Assembly: GCF_023715565.1 (NCBI RefSeq)
Contig: NZ_JAMBOJ010000027.1
Span: 1 to 64,000 of the forward strand
Direction: 5' to 3'
Length of the DNA stretch: 64,000 nucleotides
From: Cytobacillus firmus
GTDB lineage: Bacteria; Bacillota; Bacilli; Bacillales; Cytobacillaceae
The notes under the pieces are model-generated. The model was not told the DNA's origin and did no database searches. It saw only the letters and a list, made by a program, of their open reading frames with translations. A program made the position numbers and the translations under genes. Numbering within the stretch: position 1 is the first letter of the stretch; each line of letters starts with the position of its first letter. Below, piece by piece: positions 28,398-36,773 of the stretch.

Positions 28398-29097
28398 TGA
28401 CGAACGCTACAGCAGAGATGAATTAAAGCATTTAATGGAGAAATTCCCTGCCATTCAGGTTGTCGGTGAGGCTGAATCAGGTGAAGCAACAGTGATGAAA
28501 GCCATCCAGCTTCAGCCGGATGTGGTTTTCCTGGATGTGGAGATGCCTAAAATGAACGGTATGGAAGCTGCCAAGTCTCTGTACGAACTGAAAAAAGTGC
28601 CGCTCATCATCTTTGCAACGGCCTACCCGCAGTTTGCTGCTGAAGCCTTCCGCTATGAAGCGACAGATTATTTATTGAAGCCCTACGATGAAGAACAGCT
28701 CGAACAGACGATCAGGCGCGTGGAAAAACTGATTTGCCGCAAAAAAGAAAATGACATTGGCAAGCCGGCCGGCAAACTGGCAGTTGAAGAAGATGGGGAA
28801 ATTTTATACCTGGAGCCAAAAGATATCCTCTATATTGGACGGGAAGAAAAAGTATCCAGGATCATTACCAAAACCGGAGAGCATGAAACCAAAATTCCCT
28901 TAAAGGATTTGGAAAGCAGGCTCTTGCCCTTCTCTTTTTTCAGGATTCATAAAAGTTACCTGGTGAATCTGGACTATATAACCCGGCTGACCCCCTGGTT
29001 TAACGGCGCCTATCAGCTGGAGATGGAAGGCCGGGATGAACTCTTGCCTGTGAGCAGGAACTATGTGAAAGCATTGCGAGTGCGATTGGAATTGTGA
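28366..29097 (+). CDS. lytT: LytT-type response regulator (LytTR DNA-binding domain)
   Basis: 243 aa. Receiver domain residues 1-120 with phosphoacceptor Asp in VVFLDVEMPKMNG (about 57) and Lys in YLLKPYD; LytTR DNA-binding domain about 140-243 with FFRIHKSYLVNL and LPVSRNYV. The start ATG at 28366, after CGGAGGAAAAAACTG, overlaps lytS by 32 bases, so translation is coupled. The likely target is the adjacent cstA-type gene. Confidence 0.93.
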   Translation: MDKTIRALIADDERYSRDELKHLMEKFPAIQVVGEAESGEATVMKAIQLQPDVVFLDVEMPKMNGMEAAKSLYELKKVPLIIFATAYPQFAAEAFRYEATDYLLKPYDEEQLEQTIRRVEKLICRKKENDIGKPAGKLAVEEDGEILYLEPKDILYIGREEKVSRIITKTGEHETKIPLKDLESRLLPFSFFRIHKSYLVNLDYITRLTPWFNGAYQLEMEGRDELLPVSRNYVKALRVRLEL

Positions 29098-29123
29098 AAA
29101 AGCATCGGAAAACGGTGCTTTTT
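29096..29123 (+). terminator. Terminator after lytT
   Basis: AAAAAGCATCG, GAAAA, CGGTGCTTTTT; good stem with T run. Confidence 0.82.
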
Positions 29124-29236
29124 ATGTGGAATTGACGGCTATATTCAGGGCTTCCGCTTTGAATTCAGGTCAATTTTTCAGCTCAATGTCTATTAATAAA
29201 GAGAATTTTCTAATCATTCTCACCCCTTTCTGCATC

Positions 29237-29264
29237 TTAATCTCTCTCCATTGCCTTTTAATCT
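29237..29264 (+). promoter_or_regulatory. Direct repeats TTAATCT spaced 21 bp upstream of cstA (candidate LytT site)
   Basis: TTAATCT at 29237-29243 and 29258-29264, start to start 21 bases, i.e. two helical turns, about 50-80 bases before the -10. LytTR regulators bind paired direct repeats with such phasing. The bases do not match the general LytTR consensus well, so this is a proposal only. Confidence 0.35.
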
Positions 29265-29323
29265 TCATTTATTACATGTTGGACACAAATTGTTCAAATT
29301 TTATCTTTCTTTTATATAATAAT

Positions 29324-29337
29324 TGTAAACGCATTCA
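29324..29337 (+). promoter_or_regulatory. cre box overlapping the cstA transcription start region
   Basis: TGTAAACGCATTCA matches the CcpA consensus TGWAANCGNTNWCA at all but one fixed position. It starts four bases after a TATAAT (29315-29320), where CcpA binding would repress. Confidence 0.72.
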
Positions 29338-29359
29338 TAATTCGTAAAGGGGGATACAA

Positions 29360-30811
29360 ATGATTACTTTTCTAGTCTGTATAGCACTTTTAATTGTTGG
29401 TTATTTTACGTACGGTAAGTTTGTTGAAAAAGTATTCGGTGTGAAAGAGGCACGGACGACTCCAGCCTATACTCATGCTGACGGTGTGGACTATATCGCT
29501 ATGAGCACACCCAAGAACTCATTAATACAGCTATTGAATATTGCGGGGACCGGTCCTATTTTCGGCCCGATTATGGGTGCTCTTTACGGCCCAGTGGCCT
29601 TTATCTGGATTGTAGTCGGCTGTATCTTTGCAGGTGCAGTTCATGATTATTTAACAGGAATGATTTCTATCCGCAACCGCGGTGCCCATTTGCCTGAGCT
29701 TGCAAGTAAATTTCTCGGCAAAGTCATGAAGCATGTTGTGAACGCCTTCGCTGTTCTGCTTCTGTTGTTGGTTGGTACGGTGTTTGTTACGACTCCGGCT
29801 GATTTGCTTTATGTTGTGATGGATCAGAAGGTATCTCTGACACTAATCATTGCTGCAATTTTCATCTATTATATTTTAGCGACTTTACTGCCTGTTGATA
29901 AAATTATTGGCCGCCTGTACCCATACTTTGGCGCATTGCTTTTAATCAGTGCCCTTGGTGTAGGGATAGGCTTAGTTGCAACCGGTGCTAAAATCCCGGA
30001 AATTTCTCTTCAGAATTTCCACCCGGCTAACGCACCTATTTTTCCATTACTGTTTTTCACAATCACTTGCGGTGCTCTATCCGGTTTCCATGCAACCCAG
30101 ACACCGATTATCTCCCGTACAACTCAGAATGAAAACCAGGGACGTAAAATTTTCTACGGCATGATGATTGCAGAAGGTGTTATTGCGATGATCTGGGCCG
30201 CTGCTGCTATGAGCTTGTTTGATGGCTATAACGGATTAAGTGACTTCCTTGCAAACGGCGGTCCTGGAGCTGTCGTCAGCGAAGCTTCCACTATGATGCT
30301 TGGTGCCGTCGGCGGAACACTTGCCATTCTTGGGGTAGTGGTCCTTCCAATCACATCTGGTGATACAGCATTCCGAAGTGCCCGTATGATCATTGCTGAC
30401 TATATCAATTTCGCACAAAAGAAAATTTCAAGCCGTTTATGGATTTCGATTCCATTGTTTGCTGTTTCCTTGGCACTTACGCAAATCGACTTTAACCTTC
30501 TATGGAGATATTTCAGCTGGGCTAACCAATCAACTGCAGTGATCGCACTGTTTGTCGGTGCCATGTACTTGTATATTGCGAAGAAAAATTACTGGATCTC
30601 GCTTATACCTGGAACATTCATGTTGTTGATGGTCTTAACGTATATCTTAAATGCACCGATCGGCTTCGGATTATCCTGGACTGCTGCCTGGATTGGCGGC
30701 GCAATCGGCACAGTTGCTCTTGTAGTCCTGTTCTTCTCCGCTGCCAAAAAAGCGCGGGCGAATAACCTGCCGCTTGAAGAGGATATTTCTGGCTGGAAAA
30801 GATCTGCTTAA
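29360..30811 (+). CDS. cstA: CstA-family carbon starvation/pyruvate transporter
   Basis: 483 aa, about 13 membrane segments. Family marks: NIAGTGPIFGPIMGALYGP (about 57-75), GAVHDYLTGMISIRNRG (about 92-108), SGFHATQTPIISRT and PITSGDTAFRSARM. It is the short form of the family. E. coli members CstA and BtsT take up peptides and pyruvate. Start ATG follows AAAGGGGGATAC. LytST upstream and a cre box argue for uptake of an overflow acid such as pyruvate once glucose is gone. The stop codon overlaps the start of a small membrane protein gene. Confidence 0.92.
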   Translation: MITFLVCIALLIVGYFTYGKFVEKVFGVKEARTTPAYTHADGVDYIAMSTPKNSLIQLLNIAGTGPIFGPIMGALYGPVAFIWIVVGCIFAGAVHDYLTGMISIRNRGAHLPELASKFLGKVMKHVVNAFAVLLLLLVGTVFVTTPADLLYVVMDQKVSLTLIIAAIFIYYILATLLPVDKIIGRLYPYFGALLLISALGVGIGLVATGAKIPEISLQNFHPANAPIFPLLFFTITCGALSGFHATQTPIISRTTQNENQGRKIFYGMMIAEGVIAMIWAAAAMSLFDGYNGLSDFLANGGPGAVVSEASTMMLGAVGGTLAILGVVVLPITSGDTAFRSARMIIADYINFAQKKISSRLWISIPLFAVSLALTQIDFNLLWRYFSWANQSTAVIALFVGAMYLYIAKKNYWISLIPGTFMLLMVLTYILNAPIGFGLSWTAAWIGGAIGTVALVVLFFSAAKKARANNLPLEEDISGWKRSA

Positions 30812-30975
30812 TGGGCTGCTGCAATCCCAAATACCGGGATACCGTTAATGAGAAAGAAAAAGAATTAAACGATAAAGGCAAAGATTCTCTGTCTCTTTCT
30901 CTGTCTCTTTCTGCCAAATTGATTTTAGTGGCATTTATGTTAGCAGGAGCAGGATTCTTCATCTATTTAACTTAG
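30811..30975 (+). CDS. Small membrane protein translationally coupled to cstA
   Basis: 54 aa: begins MGCCNPKYRDTVNEKEKELN, then a Ser/Leu repeat (SLSLSLSLS) and one membrane segment (about residues 34-53, KLILVAFMLAGAGFFIYLT). The ATG overlaps the cstA stop as TAATG, and a terminator follows, so it is the last gene of the cstA transcript. I believe similar MGCCNP small proteins follow cstA in other bacilli, but that is from memory. E. coli cstA and btsT are also followed by small genes (ybdD, yjiX) of unrelated sequence. A role as transporter accessory is inference. Confidence 0.75.
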   Translation: MGCCNPKYRDTVNEKEKELNDKGKDSLSLSLSLSAKLILVAFMLAGAGFFIYLT

Positions 30976-30981
30976 CAATCT

Positions 30982-31015
30982 GGGAAAGTGCACGTACTTG
31001 CGTGCACTTTTCCCT
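30982..31015 (+). terminator. Terminator of the cstA unit
   Basis: GGGAAAGTGCACG, TACTTG, CGTGCACTTTTCCC then TTT. Confidence 0.87.
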
Positions 31016-31037
31016 TTAACCAAGGAGGTACTATTGT

Positions 31038-31958
31038 ATGAGAATATTGATTGTTGGAGCCGGAGCCATTGGGGGCTATTTTGGCGGAAGGCTTTTGGAA
31101 AAAGGCATGGATGTTACGTTTTTGGTAAGGGAGAAAAGAAAGCAGCAGCTTGAGAAATATGGGCTGCGCGTGGAAAGTGTTCACGGGGAAATGCTGTTTT
31201 CGGAACCAAAAACGATTAAGGCAGGAGAAAAGGCAGATTCATTCGACCTCATCCTGCTCTCTACCAAAGCTTATCATCTTGAGGGGGCCATCAGGGATAT
31301 CCGTCCATACACAGACAATAAAACTTTGATTCTTCCTCTCTTAAATGGAATTGCCCATATGGATCAGCTGACAGCAGCTTTTGGAGAAGAAAACGTTCTG
31401 GGAGGACTTTGCTTTATTGAAACCACTCTCGGTGAAAATGGCAAAGTGATTCAAACCAGCCCTGTCCATGACTTGGTTTTCGGGGAGCGTTCCGGCGAAA
31501 AGACGGAACGGAGTCTGAAGCTTCATGAAGCACTTTCAGGAACAAAAGCAAACTTCCGTCTCTCTGAAAATATCGAACAGGAGATGTGGCATAAGTATCT
31601 GTTTATCTCCACACTTTCCGGTGTCACCTCCCTGTTCCGCTCACCAATCGGGCCGATTCGCGAGCAGTTATTCGGATTGAATTCGATTAAAGAGGTTTTG
31701 AAAGAGTCATCTGCCATTATGAAAGGCTTAGATGCTCCGCTCGCTGATGGGATTGAAGAAAGCCAGGTAAAGAAAGTACATGAAATGGGCTATGAAATGA
31801 AATCCTCCCTGCAGCGGGATATGGAAAAAGGGCAGGCTATTGAAGCGGATCATTTCTTTGGATACTTGCTGGAAAAGGCTGATCTGCTGGATTTAGATGC
31901 TCCTGTTCTTGGAGCTATTTATGCGAACCTGCAAGTTTATGAGAAAAATAGTCTTTAA
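31038..31958 (+). CDS. panE: 2-dehydropantoate 2-reductase family protein
   Basis: 306 aa NADPH-dependent ketopantoate reductase-like enzyme (pantothenate/CoA route). N-terminal Rossmann motif VGAGAIGGYFGGRL (residues 6-19); LSTKAYHL and LLNGIAHMD follow (the Asn/Lys of the active site); EMWHKYLFISTLSGVTSLFR holds the catalytic Lys region; the C-domain ends with SSLQRDMEKGQAIEADHF. Bacilli often carry several PanE paralogues, so its main substrate is uncertain. Start ATG after AAGGAGG; single gene with terminator. Confidence 0.85.
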   Translation: MRILIVGAGAIGGYFGGRLLEKGMDVTFLVREKRKQQLEKYGLRVESVHGEMLFSEPKTIKAGEKADSFDLILLSTKAYHLEGAIRDIRPYTDNKTLILPLLNGIAHMDQLTAAFGEENVLGGLCFIETTLGENGKVIQTSPVHDLVFGERSGEKTERSLKLHEALSGTKANFRLSENIEQEMWHKYLFISTLSGVTSLFRSPIGPIREQLFGLNSIKEVLKESSAIMKGLDAPLADGIEESQVKKVHEMGYEMKSSLQRDMEKGQAIEADHFFGYLLEKADLLDLDAPVLGAIYANLQVYEKNSL

Positions 31959-31963
31959 TAACA

Positions 31964-32000
31964 AAAATCCGAGCAGGCCACCCCCGCTCGGATTTTTTAA
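31964..32000 (+). terminator. Bidirectional terminator after panE
   Basis: AAATCCGAGC, loop, GCTCGGATTTTTT; also serves the converging M6 protease gene. Confidence 0.87.
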
Positions 32001-32004
32001 TCTA

Positions 32005-33831
32005 TTATTTTTTGCTGCTGTTCGTGTTATAGAAGAATTTTGCAGTGATGGATCCATCCGCATTTTCTTTAATGTCTGTTACATGAATTCCGGAGTCAGC
32101 CGGTGTAGAGCCGTATCCTTTCCAAAAGTAGTAAGAGCCAGTGTGGACCTTTCCTGAAACCGGTGTGATTTTGCTGCCTGTCTTGAAGAAGTCACCTGCA
32201 TCACCGCGGTTTTTATTTTTCTCCAGATCATACTTGCCATCAGCCTGCAGAACAGATAAGCCATAGTGTGTTACCACTGTTCCGTCACTAGCTGTTTCGG
32301 ATTGATTGTACTGGAAGCGTTTATTCATCCAGTTCTCCACATTGTTCGGACGGAAGCCGGCTGTCTGATACAGGTTGATGATGTTCTCATCTACATGCCA
32401 CGCCACTAAGCCTTTAGCGTCTTCTCCCTGGCGGATAAACCCTTTATTAAAGCCGTCCTGCTGAATGTTTTCAAATAGGAAGTATTCAGTACCGTTTGAG
32501 CCTAGGACTTCCATTTTGACGATGCCATTGTCAGCTGTCGCTTTGCTGATTGCCGGCAATGTGATCGTTTGCTGCCCGTCTTCGGGTGTCACTTCAATAG
32601 GGTTTATCCATCCTAAGAAAATCTTAGAGAATGGATCAAAGTGTGCGGGAGAATTTCCGCCAAATTCAGGTTTATCCGGATAGCGCAGCCATGAACCGCC
32701 TGCCATCATGGAGTAGTTTCCTACCCCTTCTGAGCTATAGACCGTATCATAGAAATCAGGCAATCCTAATGCATGTCCAAATTCATGGGCATAGACCCCA
32801 GTTTGAGCAGGGAAAGGACCTGTTTTTGCTTCATCCTTATACGTATTTGTTGCTGCATCAAATCCAGCCACGTTACCGCCGATTCCCGGCTGGATGTTGT
32901 AATTGTTAACGATTACGCCATCATATGTCATATCTTCTTTAACAGTTTTGTCAATCCATGCTTCTTCAGGCATTCCTTCTTTTACTGGTGCGGGCTGGCC
33001 AGTTTCATAGTATTTCCCATAGTAAAGGGCACTCAGGATATTCCATTTATGAGACCAGAACTGTGCTGGGTCACGGCTGAATTCAGCCCCTGTTCCTTCA
33101 TGAATGACAAAAACATTAGGCACTTCCCCGTTTTCGGCATACTTTGAAAAATCAACCTGATCATCTGCCGCTTTAAGCAAGTCACGGATGAATTCACCTG
33201 TATGGGCATCACCATTCACGTTCCCATTTACATATTTACCATCTTCAGCATATTTACCTTCCTGATCCAAATAGTAGGAAGCACCTTTTGGCATCTCTAC
33301 CCAAACAAATTCTGTGTTCTCTTTACGGACCAGGTTCGTTTTTCCATAGCTGGATTCCTTATAAGCGTTTTGCATTGTGCGGTCCTTTGGAACATCCGGT
33401 CCATCGTATTTCTTGAACTGAGTAAGCTCATATGGATTATACTCAGTACCAAAAATCAAATCCTCATAATATTTAGCCGGGACTTGTCCAGGCATATCAC
33501 CGACAGGCTCATCACCATCCGGATACTTTGCTAGAAGAACCAGAACCGGTATATCTCCTGTTGCTTCATTGTATGCAACATGATTGTCGCCAGGCTGCTG
33601 GAATTTCGCTCCTGCCTTGGCAGCTTTCTCAGCCGGATCTGCCTTTGACAGATCGATTCCCAGTTCCTTCGCTTTTGAAGCGAGCTCTGGAGACGCCCCA
33701 ACATGATGTGCAAGATTGATTTGATACTTGTTTCCCTGCTTAGTATGTATATCTGCCGGCCCGGCTCCTGCAAAAACGGCACTTCCTGCTAAAGCAAGGG
33801 TTAAAGCTGAAGTTGATAGAACTTTTAACAA
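32005..33831 (-). CDS. Secreted M6-family metalloprotease (immune inhibitor A-like)
   Basis: 608 aa. Signal peptide (hydrophobic STSALTLALAGSAVFAGA) then a propeptide and an M6 catalytic domain with the zinc motif HEFGHALGLPDFYD around residue 350 followed by the met-turn-like NYSMMAGGSW. The C-terminus carries the extra beta region (FENIQQDGFNKGF, GLVAWHVDENI) usual in the family, but not the long extra domains of full InhA (about 795 aa), so this is a short version. The best start is TTG at 33831, behind AGGGAGTGAG; GTG at 33840 has no space for a ribosome site. Likely degrades extracellular protein. Confidence 0.88.
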   Translation of the reverse strand: MLKVLSTSALTLALAGSAVFAGAGPADIHTKQGNKYQINLAHHVGASPELASKAKELGIDLSKADPAEKAAKAGAKFQQPGDNHVAYNEATGDIPVLVLLAKYPDGDEPVGDMPGQVPAKYYEDLIFGTEYNPYELTQFKKYDGPDVPKDRTMQNAYKESSYGKTNLVRKENTEFVWVEMPKGASYYLDQEGKYAEDGKYVNGNVNGDAHTGEFIRDLLKAADDQVDFSKYAENGEVPNVFVIHEGTGAEFSRDPAQFWSHKWNILSALYYGKYYETGQPAPVKEGMPEEAWIDKTVKEDMTYDGVIVNNYNIQPGIGGNVAGFDAATNTYKDEAKTGPFPAQTGVYAHEFGHALGLPDFYDTVYSSEGVGNYSMMAGGSWLRYPDKPEFGGNSPAHFDPFSKIFLGWINPIEVTPEDGQQTITLPAISKATADNGIVKMEVLGSNGTEYFLFENIQQDGFNKGFIRQGEDAKGLVAWHVDENIINLYQTAGFRPNNVENWMNKRFQYNQSETASDGTVVTHYGLSVLQADGKYDLEKNKNRGDAGDFFKTGSKITPVSGKVHTGSYYFWKGYGSTPADSGIHVTDIKENADGSITAKFFYNTNSSKK

Positions 33832-34049
33832 TATACTCACTCCCTATAATCTATTTCTGCAATCTAAATATTATAAAATATTCAGTATTTTCGAAATAGG
33901 AGGAAAGCATGGTTTTGCATGAAATTTCGTGATCCTAAAGACTTATTTTTCAGAAAAGTTACAGGTAAAAAGAATATTTCTCTAAGAAATTTCCTTTAAT
34001 AGGTTAATGATTTATAATAGAGAAATATGTAAATAAAGGAGACTCTAAC

Positions 34050-34238
34050 ATGACTAATATAGAAGACAATGCACCCAAAAAAACCAGCCTTAAAGAAGCA
34101 ATGAAACAGCAGCTTATGAATAAAAAGCAGGGTCAGTCAAGCGGAACTTTCAATAATGCCCCTGTAAAATCCACGAAAGCAATGAAAAGCCAGCAGACTA
34201 AGAAGACCAATAATCAGCGGAAACGGACGGGTGTGTAA
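34050..34238 (+). CDS. Small basic protein of unknown function upstream of ywbE
   Basis: 62 aa, rich in Lys, Gln, Asn and Thr, without a hydrophobic segment (MTNIEDNAPKKTSLKEAMKQ at the start, RKRTGV at the end). Likely disordered; could bind nucleic acid, but there is no motif. A strong AAAGGAG site and a coupling TAATG overlap with ywbE support it as a real gene. Confidence 0.72.
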   Translation: MTNIEDNAPKKTSLKEAMKQQLMNKKQGQSSGTFNNAPVKSTKAMKSQQTKKTNNQRKRTGV

Positions 34239-34435
34239 TGGAAGGCCGGAATCGCTCTGCCATAGCTCCAGGATTAAAAGTGAAGATTGTACTTAAGAAG
34301 GACCAGCGGACAGGTGTGCTGACAGAAGGAATCGTGAAAGATATTTTAACGAAGTCCCCTTCCCATCCGCATGGCATTAAAGTAAGGCTTGAGGATGGGA
34401 AGGTTGGCCGGGTAAAACAAATCCTGCACCCATAA
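34238..34435 (+). CDS. ywbE: YwbE family protein
   Basis: 65 aa, matches B. subtilis YwbE (DUF2196) nearly throughout: PGLKVKIVLKKDQRTGVLTEG, then IVKDILTKSPSHPHGIKVRL and GKVGRVKQI. Function unknown; compact beta-rich fold likely. Its ATG overlaps the stop of the preceding gene. Confidence 0.9.
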   Translation: MEGRNRSAIAPGLKVKIVLKKDQRTGVLTEGIVKDILTKSPSHPHGIKVRLEDGKVGRVKQILHP

Positions 34436-34474
34436 GGAGCGGCCTTTTAATTTGATAACTCACGGAGGAGACTA

Positions 34475-35728
34475 TTGGTTACACTGATTAAACCTTTACT
34501 GGTAAATATTACGATACTTTTCTCATTTACGTTTAACGGAAATTTGCTTTTTCCCTATCAGACAAAGCCCCCCCTTACTTTTAAGCAGAAATTGATATAT
34601 GGCCTGCTTGGCTTATTCGGGGCACTTCTATGTATGTTTTACCCTATTGAAACACTGGGGGAAACCCATTTTGATTTGCGCATGGTCGCAATCATGATTG
34701 TGACACTGTATGCAGGGTGGCTCCCAGGATCCATTGTAATGCTGAGTACCGTCATTACCCGATATGTAATTGGCGGTCAATTTATTTATATTGGAATGTT
34801 GGTATCCATATTATCATTTGTGATTACATTTTCCTTTAGGAGGGTGTTTCTTAATTCCAAACACCGGATAATTACTGGTTCATTTATTCTCTTTTTTTAT
34901 TTTTATCTGTATATAGCCATTCTTGCGACAGCCGTCATGTTTCTGGACACCTTTTTTTATCTAACCTACTTCGCAGCATTTTACCTGACTTTTATTGCTC
35001 TTATTTTTATAATTGAAAGCCTGTTCAGAACGAATAAACAGATTAGTGAAATGGTGTATATGGATAAGCTGACAATGGTCGGCCAGCTGGCAGCTTCCTT
35101 TGCCCATGAAATTAGAAATCCTTTATCTACTGTAAGGGGCTTCATTCAATATTTGAGCCAGGATACGGCGGATGAGAACTTTAAAAAGTTCTCCCCTCTC
35201 ATAATTGAAGAACTGGATCGCACAAACAGTATCATTACCAACTATCTTAAAGTCTCAAAGCCCGAACAGTTCCATCTGGCTAATGTCCCCCTGCATGAGG
35301 TGATTCAGGATTGCGTCCTGCTCATGAGGCCGCTTGCCTCTTATTCAAATGTAGTGATTGAGTACGGGAATAAAGGGCCGTTTTATGTGAGGGGTGATGA
35401 AGATCACCTGAAGCAGGCCATCATGAATGTGATTAAGAATGGCATTGAATCGGTTCAGGAAAAAGGAAGAATCTCTATCATTACTTCAGCTGATTATTTT
35501 CTTAACACGGTTAAATTAACGATTGCGGATAATGGGCGGGGTATGACATCCGAGCAATTACAAAATATCGGTCTGCCTTTTTACACAACGAAAACTAAGG
35601 GAACAGGCCTGGGGAGCATGGTGACGAACAAAATCATTCGTGAAATGCAGGGAACGATTGAGTATGATAGTGAAATCGGTCAGGGGACGACAGTCCACAT
35701 CACCCTTCCTTTGCTGAAGAATGAATAA
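34475..35728 (+). CDS. KinB-like membrane sensor histidine kinase
   Basis: 417 aa. Six hydrophobic segments (residues 1-190) of the 5TMR-LYT type with almost no outside loops, then His211 in AASFAHEIRNPLSTVRGFIQ, NVIKNGIES, ADNGRGM, PFYTTKTKGTGLGSMV. This is the layout of B. subtilis KinB, which starts the Spo0A phosphorelay. No response regulator is adjacent. The start is TTG at 34475, seven bases after GGAGGAG. It lies 39 bases after ywbE and may be co-transcribed. The Spo0F link is inference. Confidence 0.85.
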   Translation: MVTLIKPLLVNITILFSFTFNGNLLFPYQTKPPLTFKQKLIYGLLGLFGALLCMFYPIETLGETHFDLRMVAIMIVTLYAGWLPGSIVMLSTVITRYVIGGQFIYIGMLVSILSFVITFSFRRVFLNSKHRIITGSFILFFYFYLYIAILATAVMFLDTFFYLTYFAAFYLTFIALIFIIESLFRTNKQISEMVYMDKLTMVGQLAASFAHEIRNPLSTVRGFIQYLSQDTADENFKKFSPLIIEELDRTNSIITNYLKVSKPEQFHLANVPLHEVIQDCVLLMRPLASYSNVVIEYGNKGPFYVRGDEDHLKQAIMNVIKNGIESVQEKGRISIITSADYFLNTVKLTIADNGRGMTSEQLQNIGLPFYTTKTKGTGLGSMVTNKIIREMQGTIEYDSEIGQGTTVHITLPLLKNE

Positions 35729-35760
35729 GAAAAAGAGTGCCGCATGCACTCTTTTTCCTT
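35729..35760. terminator. Bidirectional terminator
   Basis: AAAAAGAGTGC, CGCAT, GCACTCTTTTT between the converging kinase and exonuclease genes. Confidence 0.88.
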
Positions 35761-35773
35761 CCTGTATAGACTT

Positions 35774-36382
35774 TTAGCCAAGCCGGCCCTGGGCTGCTGG
35801 CTGGTATTTCCTCATCGGGCCTTTTGCCAGAACATCACGCAGATAGAAGTCACCGGCCGGATTTGTCTTTTTCAGCAGTTCTAAGAGATATGTAATATCA
35901 TCCATGGCGCGGTGTGTCTGACTGTCTGCAATCCGGTGGGATTGAAGAAGAGTGAGCAGCTTGCTGTCTGCAAAGCCGTATTCCTTCCATGGAACACTTC
36001 TCATTGTGCAATACCATTTTAATTCGTTAATATCTTCTGGATACATCCGGTATAAAAAGCTGCGGTCAAAGGATGCATTATGTGCGAATACCGAATCAGC
36101 GTGAAAGAAGTATTTTTTTATCTTGATATCATCAAAGTATTTTCCGCTGACCGCTTCATATGGGATCCCGTGGACTCTGAATGCACGGCTGTAATTGTTT
36201 TTGGCCGAGTTGCTGATGGGCTCCCGCAGGAAGGCAGATTTATCCTTTATATCAAGAATCTCCCCTGTGTCGGCACGATATGAAAATAGCTTTAATGCCA
36301 GTTCGATGATTTCATCGGAATTTGGTCCAAGCCCCGTGGTCTCCACATCCAGCAGCAATCCCAACTTTTCCTCGTTTTTCAT
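35774..36382 (-). CDS. DnaQ-like 3'-5' exonuclease (DEDDh)
   Basis: 202 aa. ExoI motif LLLDVETTGLG (Asp12, Glu14), ExoII HNASFDRSFL (Asp about 105), ExoIIIepsilon SQTHRAMDDITYLLELL (His/Asp about 158-163): a complete DEDDh active site. Stand-alone, so it may proofread, trim or degrade single-stranded DNA or RNA; it is not fused to a polymerase. Ribosome site GGAGGCAGGCA precedes the ATG. Confidence 0.88.
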   Translation of the reverse strand: MKNEEKLGLLLDVETTGLGPNSDEIIELALKLFSYRADTGEILDIKDKSAFLREPISNSAKNNYSRAFRVHGIPYEAVSGKYFDDIKIKKYFFHADSVFAHNASFDRSFLYRMYPEDINELKWYCTMRSVPWKEYGFADSKLLTLLQSHRIADSQTHRAMDDITYLLELLKKTNPAGDFYLRDVLAKGPMRKYQPAAQGRLG

Positions 36383-36452
36383 TGCCTGCCTCCTCTATAG
36401 ATTATAAATTAAGCATATAATAGAGGAGTGCTGAAAGCCAGCGGAACCGCTC

Positions 36453-36677
36453 TTAGACTTTTTTATCATTTTTCAGGCGATCTACATAGTCCGCATGATA
36501 ATTCTGGTGCATGTATTCCCGGTTTTTCATGGAATAGAAATATCCTGTTGCAAGAGACAGAAAGGCGAACAGAAAACCTACACCAAAACCGAAGCGATGG
36601 TAGCCCATAACGATACTGACAATAGTAATAAGCATTAGCGCCACTAATATATAAAATAATATATTTTTGCTTTTCAA
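36453..36677 (-). CDS. Small two-segment membrane protein
   Basis: 74 aa with two hydrophobic segments (about 5-25 and 30-48) and a polar tail ending YVDRLKNDKKV. No motif known to me. The start is TTG at 36677, preceded by AGGAGG at 7-base spacing; there is an overlapping reading frame at 36466-36693 that lacks a ribosome site. Confidence 0.65.
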   Translation of the reverse strand: MKSKNILFYILVALMLITIVSIVMGYHRFGFGVGFLFAFLSLATGYFYSMKNREYMHQNYHADYVDRLKNDKKV

Positions 36678-36722
36678 GGATGTGCCTCCTCATTAAAAAC
36701 TGTCTTATTATTATACCAAAAC

Positions 36723-36749
36723 CGAAACTAAATGGGCGCTTTATCCGTA
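36723..36749 (+). promoter_or_regulatory. SigW-like ECF promoter
   Basis: CGAAAC (36723-36728), 17 bases, CGTA (36746-36749), upstream of the gene at 36774. Compare SigW consensus TGAAAC-N16-CGTA. The -10 context CCGTAAAGAATAG is identical to that at 53063-53075. Confidence 0.65.
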
Positions 36750-36773
36750 AAGAATAGCAAGGAGGTTTTTGCC

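Noticed and set aside
29126-29347. 73-codon reading frame upstream of cstA
   Set aside because: It covers the promoter, cre box and candidate operator and has no ribosome site.
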